Assembly (NCBI RefSeq): GCF_009363075.1
Contig: NZ_CP045293.1
Span: 6,173,501 to 6,237,500, forward strand
Length of the DNA stretch: 64,000 nt
Source: Paenibacillus guangzhouensis
GTDB taxonomy: Bacteria > Bacillota > Bacilli > Paenibacillales > Paenibacillaceae
Direction of reading: 5' to 3'
Positions 60,887 to 64,000 of this stretch are shown here, in pieces. The notes beneath the pieces were generated by a model that was given only the letters and a program-made list of their open reading frames with translations, had not been told where the DNA came from and searched no databases. The position numbers and the translations under genes were made by a program. Position 1 is the first letter of the stretch, and each line of letters starts with the position of its first letter.

Positions 60887-63601
60887 TTATTGGTTCGCGA
60901 TCATTTGACGAAGTACCGTCTGCAGGATTCCGCCGTTATGGTAGTAATCCACGTCGACCATGCTGTCTAGACGTACCGTTGCCGCAAATTCGAAGCTGCT
61001 GCCATCTTCGCGCGTTGCGATAACTTGGACCGATTGTCCTGGCTGTACATCATTGGACAAGCCAAGAATATCGAAAGTCTCGCGGCCTGTAATGTTCAGC
61101 GTCTTCCAGCTCTGTCCGTCTTGGAATTGAAGAGGAAGAACGCCCATACCGACAAGGTTGCTGCGGTGGATCCGCTCGAAGCTTTCTGCGATAACCGCTT
61201 TGACGCCGAGGAGGAATGTTCCTTTGGCTGCCCAGTCACGGGAGCTTCCTGTACCGTATTCTTTACCTGCAATGACGACGAGGTTCTTACCTGCATCTTG
61301 ATATTTCATCGAAGCATCATAGATCGACATCACTTCTTCGTTCGGCAAGTAAGTCGTTACGCCGCCCTCTGTACCCGGAGCCACTTGGTTACGGATACGG
61401 ATGTTCGCGAACGTCCCGCGCATCATCACTTCATGGTTACCACGACGGGAACCGTAGGAGTTGAAGTCTTCTTTCTTCACGCCGTTCTCGATCAGGTATT
61501 GACCAGCGGGGCTGTCAACCTTGATGTTACCTGCAGGGGAGATATGGTCCGTTGTGACGGAATCACCCATGAGCGCAAGCACGTTCGCTTGCTTAATGTC
61601 TGCGATATCATTCAAGTTTGTGCCCAGGTTCGAGAAGAATGGCGGGTTCTGAATATAAGTCGATTTCTCATCCCACTCATACAATTCGCCTTGCGGCGCT
61701 GCGATTTGGTTCCAACGCTCGTTCTGTGTAAATACGTTTTCGTATTTATCGCGGAACATTTGCGGTGTTAATGCCGTTGCTACCGCTTCTTTGATTTCTT
61801 GCGATGTCGGCCAGATGTCTTTGAGGTACACCGGCTCATCGTTCTGATCATAGCCGATCGGATCATTCGCAAGGTCAATGTTCACCGTACCAGCTAGTGC
61901 ATAAGCAACAACAAGCGGCGGGGAAGCAAGGTAGTTCGCTTTCACTTGAGCGTGAACGCGTCCTTCGAAGTTACGGTTACCGGATAATACCGCCGCTACC
62001 GTCATATCGTTATCCGCGATCGCTTGACCCACTTCATCAGGGAGTGGACCGGAGTTCCCGATACAAGTCGCGCAGCCATAACCTGCTACGTGGAAGCCAA
62101 GAGCCTCTAGGGATTCCAGTACGCCAGCTTTTTGCAAATATTCGGTTACCACGAGGGAACCAGGCGTCAAGCTGCTCTTCACATAACCAGGCTTCTTAAG
62201 TCCGCGTGCAACGGCTTTCTTCGCGACGAGACCTGCGCCTAACATAACGCTAGGGTTCGATGTGTTCGTACAGCTTGTAATCGCTGCGATCACGACTGCG
62301 CCAGCAGCCATTTCGCTCTTCTCGCCATTCGGATGGGAGACAGAAACGGATTGCGCGATTTTCTCGTCGGACAAGCCATAGCCGCCTTTATCGATTGGCG
62401 TGCGAATAATGCTGTTGAATGCTTCTTTCATGTTCGACAGCTCGACGCGGTCTTGCGGACGTTTTGGTCCAGCTAAGCTCGGTACGATCGATCCGAGATC
62501 AAGTTCAATCATATCGGAGAAGATTGGATCCGGCGTTGCGTCTGTACGGAACATGCCTTGTTCTTTATAGTAGCTTGCTACAAGCTCAATTTGCTCTTCC
62601 GAGCGGCCTGTACCGCGCATGTAGTTCAATGTCTCATCATCGACTGGGAAGAAGCCGATGGTTGCGCCGTATTCTGGTGCCATGTTGGCAACCGTCGCAC
62701 GGTCTGCAAGGCTGATGTTGGATAAGCCTGGTCCGTAGAATTCTACGAATTTGCCGACAACGCCTTTCTTACGAAGCAATTGCGTAACGGTTAACGCAAG
62801 GTCTGTCGCCGTTGCGCCTTCTGCCAAGTTGCCTGTCAATTTGAAACCGATAACTTCTGGTGTAACGAAGTATAACGGTTGGCCAAGCATCCCAGCTTCT
62901 GCTTCAATACCGCCAACGCCCCAACCGACTACGCCAAGACCGTTGATCATGGTAGTGTGGGAGTCCGTTCCGACGAGGGAATCCGGATATACTTCTGTTA
63001 CGCCGTCAACGTCTTTCGTTGCAGCAACGGATGCAAGGTACTCGAGGTTCACTTGGTGAACGATACCCGTGCCCGGAGGAACTGCGCGGAAATTGTTGAA
63101 TGCCGTTTGCGCCCAGCGCAAGAAACGGTAACGCTCTTCATTGCGCTCGAACTCGACATTCATGTTGTACTCTAGCGCATCTTCTGATCCGAATGCATCG
63201 ACCATAACCGAGTGGTCGATAACAAGATCAACCGGTACTAGCGGGTTGATTTGCTTTGGATCGCCGCCAGCTTTTTTGACCGTATCGCGCATTGCAGCGA
63301 GGTCAACGACAACCGGAACGCCAGTAAAGTCTTGCAATACAATACGTGCAGGAATGAACGGAATCTCTTTGTTCTCATCGCGGCCTTCCGCCCAGCTCGC
63401 GATTTGCTTCACATGTTCACTTGTAATGGCTCTGCCGTCGAATTGACGTACAGCTGCTTCCAACAACACTTTAATGGAGAATGGAAGCTTGTTAATGCTG
63501 CCGACACCTTGCTCTTCAAGACCCTGAAGACTGTAGTAGCGGTAGCTTTTCCCGTTCACTTGCAGGTCGCGGGCTACGGAGTAGTGATCCTTTTTGGACA
63601 T
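60887..63601 (-). CDS. acnA: Aconitate hydratase A
   Basis: 904 residues, full length for the AcnA/IRP1 type. [27 protein letters not shown] marks the active-site region (span about 207-233). The three cluster cysteines are in [19 protein letters not shown] and [15 protein letters not shown], and the C-terminal swivel domain has [14 protein letters not shown]. It interconverts citrate and isocitrate; family members can also act as iron-responsive RNA-binding regulators. The ATG has GGAGG nine bases upstream. The leader is structured (see the next entry). Confidence 0.97.
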   Translation of the reverse strand: MSKKDHYSVARDLQVNGKSYRYYSLQGLEEQGVGSINKLPFSIKVLLEAAVRQFDGRAITSEHVKQIASWAEGRDENKEIPFIPARIVLQDFTGVPVVVDLAAMRDTVKKAGGDPKQINPLVPVDLVIDHSVMVDAFGSEDALEYNMNVEFERNEERYRFLRWAQTAFNNFRAVPPGTGIVHQVNLEYLASVAATKDVDGVTEVYPDSLVGTDSHTTMINGLGVVGWGVGGIEAEAGMLGQPLYFVTPEVIGFKLTGNLAEGATATDLALTVTQLLRKKGVVGKFVEFYGPGLSNISLADRATVANMAPEYGATIGFFPVDDETLNYMRGTGRSEEQIELVASYYKEQGMFRTDATPDPIFSDMIELDLGSIVPSLAGPKRPQDRVELSNMKEAFNSIIRTPIDKGGYGLSDEKIAQSVSVSHPNGEKSEMAAGAVVIAAITSCTNTSNPSVMLGAGLVAKKAVARGLKKPGYVKSSLTPGSLVVTEYLQKAGVLESLEALGFHVAGYGCATCIGNSGPLPDEVGQAIADNDMTVAAVLSGNRNFEGRVHAQVKANYLASPPLVVAYALAGTVNIDLANDPIGYDQNDEPVYLKDIWPTSQEIKEAVATALTPQMFRDKYENVFTQNERWNQIAAPQGELYEWDEKSTYIQNPPFFSNLGTNLNDIADIKQANVLALMGDSVTTDHISPAGNIKVDSPAGQYLIENGVKKEDFNSYGSRRGNHEVMMRGTFANIRIRNQVAPGTEGGVTTYLPNEEVMSIYDASMKYQDAGKNLVVIAGKEYGTGSSRDWAAKGTFLLGVKAVIAESFERIHRSNLVGMGVLPLQFQDGQSWKTLNITGRETFDILGLSNDVQPGQSVQVIATREDGSSFEFAATVRLDSMVDVDYYHNGGILQTVLRQMIANQ

Positions 63602-63628
63602 GATGCTGCGCCTCCTAAATTATTCTCG

Positions 63629-63744
63629 AAGGAGTCTCCTTCGATCTAGAGTCCAATTTGAAATGCTGTTCGTTTCATCTAGTGAAACGCAATTTCAAAT
63701 TAATGATTTACCTTAAGTATAACTGGATAACTTGTTGTCGTAAA
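63629..63744 (-). promoter_or_regulatory. acnA promoter and structured leader
   Basis: On the minus strand TTTACG (63744-63739), 17-bp spacer, TATACT (63721-63716). The roughly 108-nt leader contains a nested inverted repeat: AATTTGAAAT outer arms around CGTTTCA/TGAAACG (about 63655-63701), and GAAGGAGTCTCCTTC at 63629-63643. These could be operators or RNA structure. Confidence 0.55.
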
Positions 63745-63792
63745 GGGTTTTTTAACCGGAGGCCTTCTTGGATTATTTCAATAAAATATCGA

Positions 63793-63807
63793 TAATTTCT
63801 GAAAATT
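63793..63807. promoter_or_regulatory. CodY-box-like site
   Basis: TAATTTCTGAAAATT matches AATTTTCWGAAAATT at 13 of 15 positions. It lies between acnA and the divergent kinase gene. Control of aconitase by CodY is known in other Firmicutes; here it is only suggested. Confidence 0.4.
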
Positions 63808-63899
63808 TTACCATGAATCGATCATGAAAATGTTTACAATGGATGGAATATCACCACACCCCGCAAAGGCTTCTGAAGCGGTAGGAAGGAGACGTTGTT

Positions 63900-64000
63900 A
63901 TGCCATTCCTGGATAAGCCTCGATTCAAGTCCATTCGTTATAAGCTGATATTCGGCTTCCTCATCGTGATGCTCCCACTGATTGCCTTCTTGCTGTACAA
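63900..64000 (+). CDS. Sensor histidine kinase, N-terminal fragment
   Basis: The ATG at 63900 follows GTAGGAAGGAGACGTTGTT. Only about 33 residues are visible (MPFLDKPRFKSIRYKLIFGF, then a membrane segment). The basic start followed at once by a membrane helix (SIRYKLIFGFLIVMLPL) is typical of YesM-type and similar kinases. The gene runs off the window. Confidence 0.65.
   Translation, partial: MPFLDKPRFKSIRYKLIFGFLIVMLPLIAFLLY

Overview
The window looks like a chromosomal stretch of a Paenibacillus-type Firmicute. The evidence is moderate GC, strong AGGAGG-type ribosome binding sites, frequent TTG/GTG starts, YesM/YesN two-component systems, AraC regulators fused to glycosidases, a ComX pheromone locus, YneF, bacilliredoxin, a NadE of the B. 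subtilis type and many U-tailed terminators. No rRNA, tRNA, phage, transposase or CRISPR array was seen.

Layout. 1-8.4 kb is a carbohydrate locus: a YesM-like kinase cut by the window edge, its YesN-like regulator, a secreted protein made of two near-identical histidine-phosphatase domains, an AraC regulator fused to a GH39 glycosidase, and a GPH sugar:cation symporter. Two promoters here share one architecture: a common upstream motif, TATAAT, then a cre-like box at +1. 8.5-12.4 kb is nrdIEF under tandem NrdR boxes plus a cobalamin riboswitch and terminator. 12.4-16 kb holds two membrane proteins of unknown role, a TraX-like protein and a 105-bp duplicated intergenic segment. 16-18.5 kb is rocD-rocF.

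18.5-24.7 kb is the most striking part: a complete comQ-comX-comP-comA quorum-sensing system. A perfect ComA box lies in front of comX. Two ComA-like inverted repeats lie in front of a gene for a metallo-beta-lactamase-fold protein whose metal site is broken at three positions. A lone ABC-2-type permease follows comA. 24.8-27.6 kb is an ECF transporter of YkoC-YkoE-YkoD type.

27.7-45.2 kb is mostly housekeeping and stand-alone genes: a GGDEF-EAL protein, MarR, a flavoprotein, a membrane PAS histidine kinase, bacilliredoxin, nadE, PadR plus a DHA2 efflux pump, NhaC, bioA, acpS, a lipoprotein cytochrome c, mutY and sodA. 45.4-50.1 kb holds an acetyltransferase behind a 28-bp palindrome, a DUF402 phosphatase, signal peptidase I, a QueG-MGMT fusion, yneF and folE. 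50.2-54 kb is a fixABCX electron-bifurcation operon with a 52-residue protein at its end. 54-60.8 kb carries DUF2071, a SodF-type superoxide dismutase, an alpha/beta hydrolase, IclR, an HxlR/DoxX/pirin module and a small membrane protein. 60.9-63.6 kb is aconitase, and the window ends inside another sensor kinase.

A family of hairpin-rich intergenic repeats with inverted termini is present in three clear copies (16.0, 56.2 and 57.6 kb) and one divergent, inverted copy (47.3 kb).

All family assignments come from reading motifs and remembered family sequences; no database search was run.
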